64,000 bases of DNA from Amycolatopsis sp. NBC_00345. GTDB taxonomy: Bacteria; Actinomycetota; Actinomycetes; Mycobacteriales; Pseudonocardiaceae. A model generated the notes under the pieces. The model was not told the DNA's origin. It saw only the letters and a list, made by a program, of their open reading frames with translations, and did not search any database. The translations under genes and the position numbers were made by a program. Below, piece by piece: positions 7,495-15,743 of the stretch (the first letter of the stretch is position 1; every line of letters starts with the position of its first letter). Where the stretch lies: assembly GCF_036116635.1 (NCBI RefSeq), contig NZ_CP107995.1, forward strand, positions 9,176,001 through 9,240,000, given 5' to 3'.

Positions 7495-8097
7495 ATGATC
7501 AGGAAAACGTTCGCCGCGGTGGCAGTCGGGGCCGCGCTGCTGCTCGGCGGGTGCGGGGCGGGGCCGGGGACCGCGCAGGCGCCGCCCGTCACGCCGGTCC
7601 AGCCCGCGGCACCGGCGTCGGCCGTGGGGGCGATGGCCAAGTCGGACCCGGTGTCGATGGACATCCCGAGCATCGGTGCGCACTCGTCGCTCGTGCCGCT
7701 CGGGCTGAACGCCGACAACACCGTCCAGGTGCCGCCGGTCAGCACCCCGCTGCAGGCCGGCTGGTACAAGTTCGGGCCGACGCCGGGGGAGACCGGCCCG
7801 GCCGTCGTGCTGGGGCACGTGGACGGCAACAAGCACAAGGGCATCTTCTACCGGCTCAAGGACATGAAGCCCGGCGACGAGGTCGCGATCGCGCGCAAGG
7901 ACGGCACCACCGCGCACTTCAAGGTGACCAAGGTGGACGAAGTCCCCAAGGACGTCTTCCCGAGCGACGCGGTCTACGGCGACACCGCGGGCCCCGAGCT
8001 GCGCCTGATCACCTGCGGCGGCGTGTTCGACCGCTCGGAGCACAACTACGTGGACAACATCATCGTCTACGCGGGACTGGTCGCCGACGGTCACTGA
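7495..8097 (+). CDS. Class F sortase, lipoprotein
   Basis: A 200-residue exported sortase. A lipobox LLGGC with Cys20 indicates lipidation. The catalytic domain has GHVDG (His108) and LITCGG (Cys174) with a following Arg (Arg180) in the VFDRSEHNYVDN region, as in actinobacterial class F sortases. Sortases cleave sorting signals and join proteins to the cell wall. The three preceding genes encode surface proteins and are the obvious candidate substrates or partners. A weak AAC-N17-CGTA match at 7406-7429 may be its promoter. Confidence 0.88.
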   Translation: MIRKTFAAVAVGAALLLGGCGAGPGTAQAPPVTPVQPAAPASAVGAMAKSDPVSMDIPSIGAHSSLVPLGLNADNTVQVPPVSTPLQAGWYKFGPTPGETGPAVVLGHVDGNKHKGIFYRLKDMKPGDEVAIARKDGTTAHFKVTKVDEVPKDVFPSDAVYGDTAGPELRLITCGGVFDRSEHNYVDNIIVYAGLVADGH

Positions 8098-8194
8098 TCG
8101 CACCTCGTACGTGGTAGTTCGGCTCGAAACCCGGTTTTGTCGGTGCCCGGTGCAACACTGTGACCACTGACACAACCGATGGTGGGAGAGTCAA

Positions 8195-9001
8195 ATGCTG
8201 TACCGAGACGAGCGCTGGGCCGATGGCACGCCGTGCTGGGTGGATCTGATGGTGCCCGACCGCGTGCGGGCCGCGGAGTTCTACCAGGGCCTGCTGGGCT
8301 GGCAGATCGAGGTCGGTGGCGCCGACACGGGTTTCTACGGCATGGCGATGGTGGCCGGCCGGCCGGTCGCGGGGGTGGGCGAGACGCCGCCGGGACAGGA
8401 GGGCATGCCGGCCGCGTGGACGACGTACCTCGCGGTGTCCGATGTGGACAAGACCGTCGCGGCCGTCACCGAGGCCGGCGGCACCGTGCTGGCGCCGCCG
8501 ATGGACGTCATGAGCGCGGGCCGCATGGCGATCGCCCAGGACCCGGCCGGTGCCGTCTTCGGGCTGTGGCAGGCGGGTGACCACTACGGCACGGGGGTGC
8601 TCGACGCCCCCGGCGCGCCGGCGTGGAACGAGTGCATGAGCCGGGACTTCGCCGCGGCGAAGTCCTTCTACGGAGAGGTTTTCGGCTACGGGTTCGGTGA
8701 CCTGTCCAGCGGCGGGTTCACGTATTCGACGCTGGACCTCGCGGGCCGCCCGGTGGGCGGGCTGGGGCAGCTGGGCCCGGAGGTGCCCGCGGAGATCCCG
8801 TCGAGCTGGCTGGCGTACTTCTGGGTGGCCGACGCCGATGCTTCCGCCGCGCGCGTCACCGAGCTGGGCGGCCAGGTCGTGGACGCGCCGGCCGACACCC
8901 CGCACGGCCGCCTGGTGACGGCGGTGGACGACCAGGGCGCGGCGTTCCGGCTGATGATGCCGAACGAGCAGTCCGGCAACCCGCCGGGCTGGAAGGACTG
9001 A
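8195..9001 (+). CDS. Two-domain VOC (glyoxalase-fold) protein
   Basis: The 268 residues form two consecutive glyoxalase/bleomycin-resistance (VOC) modules of about 125 residues each. The first begins PCWVDLMVPDRVRAAEFYQGLLGW, the second NECMSRDFAAAKSFYGEVFGY, and both end with a DPAGAVFGLW- or DQGAAFRLM-type strand. This layout resembles the actinomycete 27-kDa antigen Cfp30B group. Whether it has enzyme activity is unknown. GGTGGGAG precedes the ATG. Its TGA stop is the first triplet of a 16-bp tandem repeat array. Confidence 0.85.
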   Translation: MLYRDERWADGTPCWVDLMVPDRVRAAEFYQGLLGWQIEVGGADTGFYGMAMVAGRPVAGVGETPPGQEGMPAAWTTYLAVSDVDKTVAAVTEAGGTVLAPPMDVMSAGRMAIAQDPAGAVFGLWQAGDHYGTGVLDAPGAPAWNECMSRDFAAAKSFYGEVFGYGFGDLSSGGFTYSTLDLAGRPVGGLGQLGPEVPAEIPSSWLAYFWVADADASAARVTELGGQVVDAPADTPHGRLVTAVDDQGAAFRLMMPNEQSGNPPGWKD

Positions 9002-9110
9002 ACAGGACCAGGGCTGAACAGGACCAGGGCTGAACAGGACCAGGGCTGAACAGGACCAGGGCTGAACAGCACCGGGGCTGAACAGCACCGGGGCTGAACA
9101 GCACCGGGTG
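8999..9110. repeat. Seven tandem copies of a 16-bp unit
   Basis: The unit TGAACAGGACCAGGGC occurs four times (8999-9062), a variant TGAACAGCACCGGGGC twice (9063-9094), and a final variant TGAACAGCACCGGGTG once (9095-9110). Because 16 is not a multiple of three, the TGA falls in all three frames. Confidence 0.97.
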
Positions 9111-9135
9111 TGCCGGATTGTCCGGCGCACCCGGT
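9103..9135. terminator. Hairpin between convergent VOC and alginate lyase genes
   Basis: ACCGGGTG pairs with CACCCGGT and GCCGG with CCGGC around a five-base loop ATTGT, with one mismatched position. It overlaps the last copy of the tandem array and has no T-run, so bidirectional termination is inferred from position and symmetry. Confidence 0.55.
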
Positions 9136-9142
9136 CGCCCAT

Positions 9143-9922
9143 TCAGCTGTGGGAAAGCGAGAGCGAATAGAAATGCACTCGCGCGCCCACCGTGGAACTG
9201 CTTCCGCTGGTCTGGTCGTAGTCGCCGGCCTTGAAATACATCGGGTAGCTCTTGAATGAAGACGGCAACGGCCAGGTGGTGTTCTTGCCGTTCACGGTGA
9301 GCCCGAGCGTATCGCCGCCGGTGAGGCTGATCGTGTAAGACCATTGGGTGCCGAGCGGCACGTTTCCGACCTTGTGCTGGTCCTGGCCGCCGTCCGGGCC
9401 TCGCTCGACGCCCATCTTGATGTCGCCGTTTTTGTAGTAGTACAGCTCCACCACCGGCTTGGTCGAGCCGCTGCCCTCGGCGAGGTGGATCTGGCCGACG
9501 CACACGTGGTCGGGCACCTCGGTGACCTTCACACTGGCGTTGAGCTTGTGCGTGCCGGGGACCTTCCAGCTCGCCGCCTTGCCCGAGGACGCCATCTCGC
9601 GCAGCTCGGAGCGTGAGTAGTTGGAATTCGGTGTGGTGACCCCATTTTCCGGGTCCCAGAAGGTCATCGAGCCGTCGCCGGAGTCGGTGTAGAAGTACTT
9701 GTCCTGGAAGCCGCCCTTGAGCTTCGACGGCGAGATGGTGTCGGGGCTGCCCGGCGAGCCGGTGGGCTCCTGCAGCTCCCAGAGGGACAGGTTGAAGTTG
9801 CTGCCCGGAGGGGCGCCCGGGTCGAGCGAGGCCGCCGAAGCGGGGACGACCTGGACGGCCAGCGCACCGAGGGCGACGGCCGTGGCGCAGGCGAATAGCC
9901 GGGTCACGCGAATGGTGGACAT
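9143..9922 (-). CDS. Secreted alginate lyase, polysaccharide lyase family 7
   Basis: The 259-residue exported enzyme has a signal peptide ending near PASAAS and the three PL7 hallmarks in order: RSELRE, VGQIH and YFKAGDYDQ, which contribute the catalytic Arg, Gln/His and Tyr. PL7 enzymes cleave alginate by beta-elimination. The frame opens 28 codons earlier, but AGGAG at 9927-9931 points to the ATG at 9922, which gives a normal signal peptide. It stands alone, with no alginate transport or uronate genes nearby. Confidence 0.92.
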   Translation of the reverse strand: MSTIRVTRLFACATAVALGALAVQVVPASAASLDPGAPPGSNFNLSLWELQEPTGSPGSPDTISPSKLKGGFQDKYFYTDSGDGSMTFWDPENGVTTPNSNYSRSELREMASSGKAASWKVPGTHKLNASVKVTEVPDHVCVGQIHLAEGSGSTKPVVELYYYKNGDIKMGVERGPDGGQDQHKVGNVPLGTQWSYTISLTGGDTLGLTVNGKNTTWPLPSSFKSYPMYFKAGDYDQTSGSSSTVGARVHFYSLSLSHS

Positions 9923-10115
9923 AATTCTCCTGGGGACGGGGAGAGGAAGGCCGTGTTCCGGATCACGTTGCCGACCAGTGTGTGTGGTCCGAACCAAAAA
10001 GGTCAAGAGGATGGACAGCCATTTTCCGGCCGGTAAATGGGGTCGTCACATGGGTGAACCGGCATTCAACTGCCTGAATAAAAAACGGATGTTTCGGGCG
10101 AAATTCCGGCAGGTC

Positions 10116-10167
10116 CGCAAAAATAAAAGGGCCCCGCGCCACCCGGTCAAGGGTGAGCGCGGGGCCC
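10116..10167 (-). terminator. Intrinsic terminator of glpK
   Basis: An 11-bp stem (10129-10139 with 10157-10167) is followed on the minus strand by TTTTATTTTT. It ends the glpF-glpK transcript. The rest of 9923-10200 holds the alginate lyase promoter region and no gene. Confidence 0.9.
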
Positions 10168-10200
10168 GGGTTCCGGTCACCGGAGCAAGGGCGGCCGGCC

Positions 10201-11709
10201 TCAGTCCTCCACCCAGTCGAAGGTCTTCGTCACGGCCTTCTTCCAGTTGCGGTACTCGGACTCGCGCCGGGCCTCGTCCATCGACGGGTCCCACTGCTTG
10301 TCCTGCGCCCAGTTGGTGCGGATGTCGTCCTCGGACTCCCAGAAGCCGACGGCCAGCCCGGCGGCGTACGCGGCGCCCAGCGCGGTCGTCTCGGCCACCA
10401 CCGGCCGGATCACCGGCACACCGAGGATGTCGGCCTGGAACTGCATCAGCAGCTCGTTCACGACCATGCCGCCGTCGACCTTCAGCGACTTGAGCGGCAC
10501 GCCGGAGTCGGCGTTCATCGCGTCGATCACCTCACGCGACTGGAACGCCGTGGCCTCCAGCACCGCCCGCGCCAGGTGGCCCTTGTTGACGAACCGGGTG
10601 AGGCCGACGATCGCGCCGCGCGCGTCGGAACGCCAGTACGGCGCGAAGAGGCCGGAGAACGCCGGCACGAAGTACGCGCCGCCGTTGTCCTCCACCGTGC
10701 GGGCGTACTCCTCGACCTGGGCCGCGTTCGTGAGCAGGCCCAGGTTGTCGCGCAGCCACTGCACCAGCGAGCCGGTGACCGCGATGGAGCCCTCCAGCGC
10801 GTACACCGTGTCGTTCGAGCCGATCTTGTAACAGACGGTGGTGAGCAGGCCGTTTTCCGACATCACCTTCTCGGTGCCGGTGTTGAGCAGTACGAAGTTG
10901 CCGGTGCCGTAAGTGTTCTTGGCCTCGCCGGGGGAGAGGCAGGCCTGGCCGAACGTCGCCGCCTGCTGGTCGCCGAGGATGCCCGCGATCGGCACGCCCG
11001 CGAGCGCGCCCCGCTCGCGGACCTTGCCGTACTCCTCCGAAGAAGACCGGATCTCCGGCAGCATCGACAGCGGGATGCCCATCTCGGCGGCGATGCCCTC
11101 GTCCCAGCGGAGCGTGTCGAGGTCCATCAGCAGCGTGCGCGAGGCGTTGGTCGGGTCGGTGACGTGGATGCCGCCGTCGACCCCGCCGGTCATGTTCCAC
11201 AGCACCCAGGTGTCCATGTTGCCGAAGATCAGGTCACCGGCCTCCGCCCGCGCGCGGGCGCCCTCGACGTTGTCGAGGATCCACTTGACCTTCGGGCCGG
11301 AGAAGTAGGTCGCCAGCGGCAGGCCGACCTTCTGCCGGTACCGCTCCTGGCCGCCGCCGAGCGCGCCCAGCTCGGTGACGATCTTGTCGGTGCGGGTGTC
11401 CTGCCAGACGATCGCGTTGTACACCGGCTTGCCGGTCTTGCGGTCCCACACCAGCGCCGTCTCGCGCTGGTTGGTGATGCCGACGGCGGCGATGTCGCTC
11501 GGCTTCAGGTCGGCCTTCGCCAGCGCGCCCGCGGCGACGGCGCGCGTGTTCTCCCAGATCTCTTCGGCGTTGTGCTCGACCCAGCCCGCCTTGGGGAAGA
11601 TCTGCTCGTGCTCACGCTGGTCGACGGCGACCACCCGGCCGGAGTGGTCGAAGATCATGCAGCGGGTCGACGTGGTGCCCTGGTCGATCGCGGCTACGTA
11701 CGAGGTCAT
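10201..11709 (-). CDS. glpK: Glycerol kinase
   Basis: This 502-residue FGGY-family kinase phosphorylates glycerol with ATP to sn-glycerol 3-phosphate. It starts with the ATP-binding DQGTTSTR motif and carries the conserved W-x-E-x-x (WVEHNAEEIW), GxxGDQQAA and the C-terminal FGGY signature with KVDGGMVVN. It follows glpF after about 30 bases, with GGAG before its ATG, so both are one operon that ends at the terminator at 10116. Confidence 0.97.
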   Translation of the reverse strand: MTSYVAAIDQGTTSTRCMIFDHSGRVVAVDQREHEQIFPKAGWVEHNAEEIWENTRAVAAGALAKADLKPSDIAAVGITNQRETALVWDRKTGKPVYNAIVWQDTRTDKIVTELGALGGGQERYRQKVGLPLATYFSGPKVKWILDNVEGARARAEAGDLIFGNMDTWVLWNMTGGVDGGIHVTDPTNASRTLLMDLDTLRWDEGIAAEMGIPLSMLPEIRSSSEEYGKVRERGALAGVPIAGILGDQQAATFGQACLSPGEAKNTYGTGNFVLLNTGTEKVMSENGLLTTVCYKIGSNDTVYALEGSIAVTGSLVQWLRDNLGLLTNAAQVEEYARTVEDNGGAYFVPAFSGLFAPYWRSDARGAIVGLTRFVNKGHLARAVLEATAFQSREVIDAMNADSGVPLKSLKVDGGMVVNELLMQFQADILGVPVIRPVVAETTALGAAYAAGLAVGFWESEDDIRTNWAQDKQWDPSMDEARRESEYRNWKKAVTKTFDWVED

Positions 11710-11740
11710 GTTTTAGCTCCGGGTAACTCGGCGGTCGGGG

Positions 11741-12487
11741 TCAGGTCAGGTTGTGCACGGCGAGGTACAGCAGCGCGGCCAGCGCGCCGCCGACCAGCGG
11801 GCCGAGGACGGGGATCCAGGAGTAGCCCCAGTTCCCGTCGCGCTTGTTCTTGATCGGCAGGATGAACGAGTAGGCGATGCGCGGGCCGAGGTCACGCGCC
11901 GGGTTGATGGCGTAGCCCGTGGGCCCGCCGAGCGAGATGCCGATGACCAGGACCACAAAGGACACACCCGCGTAGCCGAGCGCGGAGTTGCCGAAGTTCG
12001 GCGTGCCGCCGCTCGTCGCGTAGACCGGGCTCAGCAGGATCCACGCGACCAGCACGAACGTGCCGATGATCTCGGTCACCAGGTTCCACACCTTGTTCGG
12101 GATCTGCGGTGCGGTGGAGAAGATGCCCAGCGTCTCGGCGGGCTCGGGGTGGTCGTCGAACTGCAGTTTGTAGACCGCCCAGCACAGCACGGCGCCGAGG
12201 ATGGCGCCGACCATCTGGCCGAGGATGTAGTACGGCACATCGGACCACGGCGTCTTGCCCGCCATGGCGAGCCCGAGGGTGACGGCCGGGTTCAGGTGCG
12301 CGCCGCTCGGCGCGGCGATGCTGGCACCCGCGAACACACCGAAGGCCCAGCCGAAAGTAATGAACAACGTCCCGGCGTTGTGACCGTTGTTCTTACGCAG
12401 CACGTGGTTGGCCACGACGCCGTTACCCAAGAGGATCAGCACTGCTGTACCCAGCAGCTCCCAGATGAAAATCGCTCCGGCACTCAA
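11741..12487 (-). CDS. glpF: Glycerol uptake facilitator (MIP/aquaporin family)
   Basis: A six-helix membrane channel with both NPA-type half-helix motifs (HLNPAVTLG and YAINPARDLGPR); the Asp after the second NPAR is the aquaglyceroporin signature and favours glycerol over water. The frame is open to a GTG at 12511, but GGAGGT at 12495-12500 sits seven bases before a TTG at 12487, giving the N terminus MSAGAIFIWELLGT typical of GlpF. It is co-transcribed with glpK and divergent from glpD. Confidence 0.93.
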   Translation of the reverse strand: MSAGAIFIWELLGTAVLILLGNGVVANHVLRKNNGHNAGTLFITFGWAFGVFAGASIAAPSGAHLNPAVTLGLAMAGKTPWSDVPYYILGQMVGAILGAVLCWAVYKLQFDDHPEPAETLGIFSTAPQIPNKVWNLVTEIIGTFVLVAWILLSPVYATSGGTPNFGNSALGYAGVSFVVLVIGISLGGPTGYAINPARDLGPRIAYSFILPIKNKRDGNWGYSWIPVLGPLVGGALAALLYLAVHNLT

Positions 12488-12619
12488 GCTCGTTACCTCC
12501 ACACTGGACACTCTGCGCAGGGCCGATCACGCGGTGCCACGGCATCGTTGCCGACCCAGATCGGGGGGACGTTACCTGTGCGTACATGATCATTCCAGGC
12601 ACTGATGCCACCAATGTCA

Positions 12620-12631
12620 CCAAGATCTTGG
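12620..12631. promoter_or_regulatory. 12-bp palindrome in the glpF-glpD divergent promoter region
   Basis: CCAAGATCTTGG is a perfect palindrome between the divergent glycerol operons, a natural place for a glycerol-responsive repressor such as an IclR/GylR type. The regulator itself is not in the window. Confidence 0.35.
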
Positions 12632-12721
12632 AGGGTTACGCCACACGTGTCACACCGAGGTGAGCGCGTGGTCACCGACCCGTGCGATGCTGGACTCCGG
12701 TAGCACGAGGAGGAGTGACTG

Positions 12722-14461
12722 GTGACGAGTTCTCAGCACGAAGCCGATCAGACCGCGGCCCGGCTGGGCCCGCTCCGCCGGGAAGAATCCTGGGAGCGCC
12801 TCGGCAAGGAGACCTTCGACCTGGTGGTCATAGGCGGCGGTGTGGTCGGTGCCGGAACCGCGCTCGACGCGGCCACGCGCGGGCTCCGGGTGGCGCTGGT
12901 CGAGGCCCGCGACCTCGCGTCCGGCACGTCCAGCCGGTCGAGCAAGCTCTTCCACGGCGGGCTGCGGTACCTGGAGCAGCTCGAGTTCGGGCTGGTCCGC
13001 GAGGCGCTGCACGAGCGTGAGCTGATGCTGACGAAGCTGGCCCCGCACCTGGTGAAGCCGGTGAGCTTCCTGTACCCGCTGACCCACCGGATGTGGGAGC
13101 GGCCGTACACCGCGGCCGGGCTGTTGATGTACGACACGATGGGCGGCGCCCGGTCCGTGCCGGGGCAGAAGCATTTGACCCGGGCGGGTGCGCTGCGGAT
13201 GGTGCCGGCGCTGAAGCGCTCGTCGCTGATCGGCGGAATCCGGTACTACGACGCGCAGTCCGACGACGCCCGGCACACCATGACCGTCGCCCGCACGGCC
13301 GCGCACTACGGCGCCGTCGTGCGCACGTCGACGCAGGTCGTCGGATTCCTGCACGAGGCCGACCGGATCTCCGGCGTCCGCGTGCGCGACGTCGAGGACG
13401 GGCGTGAGACGGAGATCCAGGCCGGCGCCGTGATCAACTGCACCGGCGTGTGGACCGACGAGCTGCAGCGCCTGTCCGGCGGCCGCGGCCGGTTCCGCGT
13501 CCGCGCGAGCAAGGGTGTGCACATCGTCGTGCCGCGCGACCGGATCGTCTCGGAGTCGGGGCTGATCCTGCGCACGGAGAAGTCGGTGCTGTTCGTGATC
13601 CCGTGGCGCAACCACTGGATCGTCGGCACCACGGACACCGACTGGAACCTCGACCTGGCGCACCCCGCGGCCACCAAGCACGACATCGACTACATCCTCG
13701 AGCACGTCAACAAGGTGCTGGCCACCCCGCTTTCGCACGACGACATCGAGGGTGTGTACGCCGGTCTCCGGCCGCTGCTGGCGGGGGAGAGCGAGGAGAC
13801 GTCGAAGCTCTCGCGCGAGCACGCCGTCGCGCGGGTGGCGCCGGGCCTGGTCGCGATCGCGGGCGGCAAGTACACGACGTACCGGGTGATGGCGGCCGAC
13901 GCCGTCGACGCCGCCGTGGTGGACCTGCCCGGCCGGCCGCCGTCGTCCATCACGGACAAGGTGCCGCTGATCGGCGCCGACGGCTACCACGCGCTGGTCA
14001 ACCAGGCCGACCACCTGGCCTCCGAGCACGGGCTGCACCCGTACCGCGTACGGCACCTGCTCGACCGTTACGGCTCGCTGGTGCACGAGGTGCTGGCGCT
14101 CGCCAACGGCAGGCCGGAGCTGCTCAAGCCGATCGAGTCGGCGCCGGACTACCTCGGCGTCGAGGTCGTGTACGCGGCCACCCACGAGGGCGCGCTGCAC
14201 CTCGAGGACGTGCTCGCCCGCCGGACGCGCATCTCCATCGAGTACGCCCACCGCGGCGTCGACTGCGCGAAGCAGGTCGCGCAGCTGGTCGGCGAGGTGC
14301 TCGGCTGGTCGGCGGAGACGATCGACCGCGAGGTCGAGGTCTACTCGGCCCGGGTGCAGGCGGAGAAGGAGTCGCAGTCGCAGGCCACGGACGACCTGGC
14401 CGACGCCCTGCGCGCCGCCGCGCCCGAGGCCAGGGCGGGCATCATCGAGCCCGTCAGCTGA
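12722..14461 (+). CDS. glpD: Glycerol-3-phosphate dehydrogenase, FAD-dependent
   Basis: A 579-residue aerobic GlpD that oxidises glycerol 3-phosphate to dihydroxyacetone phosphate at the membrane and passes electrons to quinone. The FAD motif VVIGGGVVGAGTALDAATRG lies near residues 36-55, followed by the SSRSSKLFHGGLRYLE signature and a C-terminal DAO-C domain. AGGAGGAG at 12708-12715 sets the GTG start. With glpF-glpK on the other strand it completes glycerol uptake and entry into glycolysis. Confidence 0.96.
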   Translation: MTSSQHEADQTAARLGPLRREESWERLGKETFDLVVIGGGVVGAGTALDAATRGLRVALVEARDLASGTSSRSSKLFHGGLRYLEQLEFGLVREALHERELMLTKLAPHLVKPVSFLYPLTHRMWERPYTAAGLLMYDTMGGARSVPGQKHLTRAGALRMVPALKRSSLIGGIRYYDAQSDDARHTMTVARTAAHYGAVVRTSTQVVGFLHEADRISGVRVRDVEDGRETEIQAGAVINCTGVWTDELQRLSGGRGRFRVRASKGVHIVVPRDRIVSESGLILRTEKSVLFVIPWRNHWIVGTTDTDWNLDLAHPAATKHDIDYILEHVNKVLATPLSHDDIEGVYAGLRPLLAGESEETSKLSREHAVARVAPGLVAIAGGKYTTYRVMAADAVDAAVVDLPGRPPSSITDKVPLIGADGYHALVNQADHLASEHGLHPYRVRHLLDRYGSLVHEVLALANGRPELLKPIESAPDYLGVEVVYAATHEGALHLEDVLARRTRISIEYAHRGVDCAKQVAQLVGEVLGWSAETIDREVEVYSARVQAEKESQSQATDDLADALRAAAPEARAGIIEPVS

Positions 14462-14498
14462 CGTCGTTCTCAGGCCCGCGGGGCCGCTGTCGTCCAGG

Positions 14499-14551
14499 TC
14501 CCTGAAGGCCACCTTCAGGGACCTGGATGCCCTCATGGTGGCCTTCAGGGA
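14499..14551. repeat. Palindromic element, family 2, copy 2
   Basis: Arms of 22 bases (14499-14520 and 14530-14551) around the loop ACCTGGATG, with a few mismatches near the loop. It lies between convergent glpD and the GNAT gene, 38 bases after the glpD stop and 17 before the GNAT stop. Confidence 0.88.
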
Positions 14552-14567
14552 CATCGGCGGTGCCGCG

Positions 14568-15098
14568 TCAGGCCTTGCGGATCCAGCGGATCAGGGGCTC
14601 GCCGGACGGCGACGGGTCGCGTTCCGGCCCGACGAGCGTGAAGCCGCACCGGGCCGCGACGGCCGCGGAGACGGCGTTGCTCTCCTCGTGCCGGTAGCTG
14701 ATTTCCTGCAGGCCGAGCCCGCCGAACCCGTAGCGCAGGGCCGAGGCGAGCGCCGTCGCCGCGATGCCCTTGCCGCGCTCGGCGGGGTGCGTCCACACAG
14801 CCGCCTCGGCGGTGTCGAAGGTGAGGTCCAGCTCGCGCAGCCCGACTTCGCCGAGCAGCCGCCCCGTCGGCGGCTCCGCGACGGCCCACGAGCACCGCTC
14901 GTCGCACGCCCACTGCGCGGCGCGTAACGCGATGTACTCGGTGGCTTCGTCGAGCGTCCGCAGCCGGTAGTTCAGCAAGTACCGGCGGTGCGCCGGATCG
15001 GCGAACGCCTCCATCAGCGCGGCCCGGTCATCGAGGTGCCGGTCCGCCCGCAGCTGGCGCAGGTAGTACGCGCCCGCGTTGATTTCCACGGGTTCCAC
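14568..15098 (-). CDS. GNAT family N-acetyltransferase (RimJ/RimL-like)
   Basis: A 176-residue single GNAT domain with the acetyl-CoA loop ERGKGIAATAL and the following GLGLQEISYRHEESNAVS stretch typical of RimJ/RimL acetyltransferases acting on protein N termini or small amines. The substrate is unknown. The GTG at 15098 is used; a second GTG three codons later has a slightly better upstream purine run, so the start is uncertain by nine bases. Confidence 0.85.
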   Translation of the reverse strand: MEPVEINAGAYYLRQLRADRHLDDRAALMEAFADPAHRRYLLNYRLRTLDEATEYIALRAAQWACDERCSWAVAEPPTGRLLGEVGLRELDLTFDTAEAAVWTHPAERGKGIAATALASALRYGFGGLGLQEISYRHEESNAVSAAVAARCGFTLVGPERDPSPSGEPLIRWIRKA

Positions 15099-15125
15099 CC
15101 CACGAGCGTAACCGCGCGCGGCGGG

Positions 15126-15743
15126 TCAGAGGAGGCCTCGCCGGTAGGCCTCGGCCACAGCGGCCGCCCGGTCGTTCACGCCAAGCTTCGCGTAGAGGTG
15201 CAGCAGGTGCGTTTTCACGCTCGCCTCGCTGATGAACAGCCGTCGCGCGGCCGCCGCGTTGGTCGAGCCCTCCGCGACGAGGCGCAGGACTTCCCGCTCC
15301 CGCGGCGTAAGTTCACCCGCCGGGGTAAGGCGCAGCGGGGCCATCAGCCGGGCCGCGACGCTCGGCGCGAGCACGGACTCGCCGCGGGCGGCCGCGCGGA
15401 CGGCGCGCAGCAGGTCCGCCACCGGCGCGTCCTTGAGCAGGTAACCGGTCGCGCCGGCCTCGATGGCGGGCAGCACGTCGGAATCGGAGTCGTACGTCGT
15501 GAGCACCAGCACCCGCACCGCCGGGTGCTCGACGGCCAGCCGCCGGATCGCGCCGACGCCGTCCAGCTCCGGCATCCGCAGGTCCATCAGGACGACGTCG
15601 GGGTGGTGGCGCGCGACGAAGGCCAGCGCCTCGGCGCCGGTCGCGGCCTCGCCGGCCACCTCGATGTCGGGCTCGCCTTCGAGCGCGCCGCGCAGGCCGT
15701 CGCGGACCACGGGGTGGTCGTCGGTGAGCAGGACGCGGATCAC
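15126..15743 (-). CDS. NarL/LuxR-family response regulator
   Basis: A 205-residue regulator with a receiver domain (DDHPVVRDG at the N terminus, phospho-acceptor Asp in VVLMDLRMPEL, conserved Lys in YLLKDA) and a C-terminal LuxR helix-turn-helix (LTPREREVLRLVAEG). Its GTG start overlaps the TGA of the kinase gene (GTGA), so it is translationally coupled to its partner sensor. The target genes are unknown. Confidence 0.93.
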   Translation of the reverse strand: MIRVLLTDDHPVVRDGLRGALEGEPDIEVAGEAATGAEALAFVARHHPDVVLMDLRMPELDGVGAIRRLAVEHPAVRVLVLTTYDSDSDVLPAIEAGATGYLLKDAPVADLLRAVRAAARGESVLAPSVAARLMAPLRLTPAGELTPREREVLRLVAEGSTNAAAARRLFISEASVKTHLLHLYAKLGVNDRAAAVAEAYRRGLL

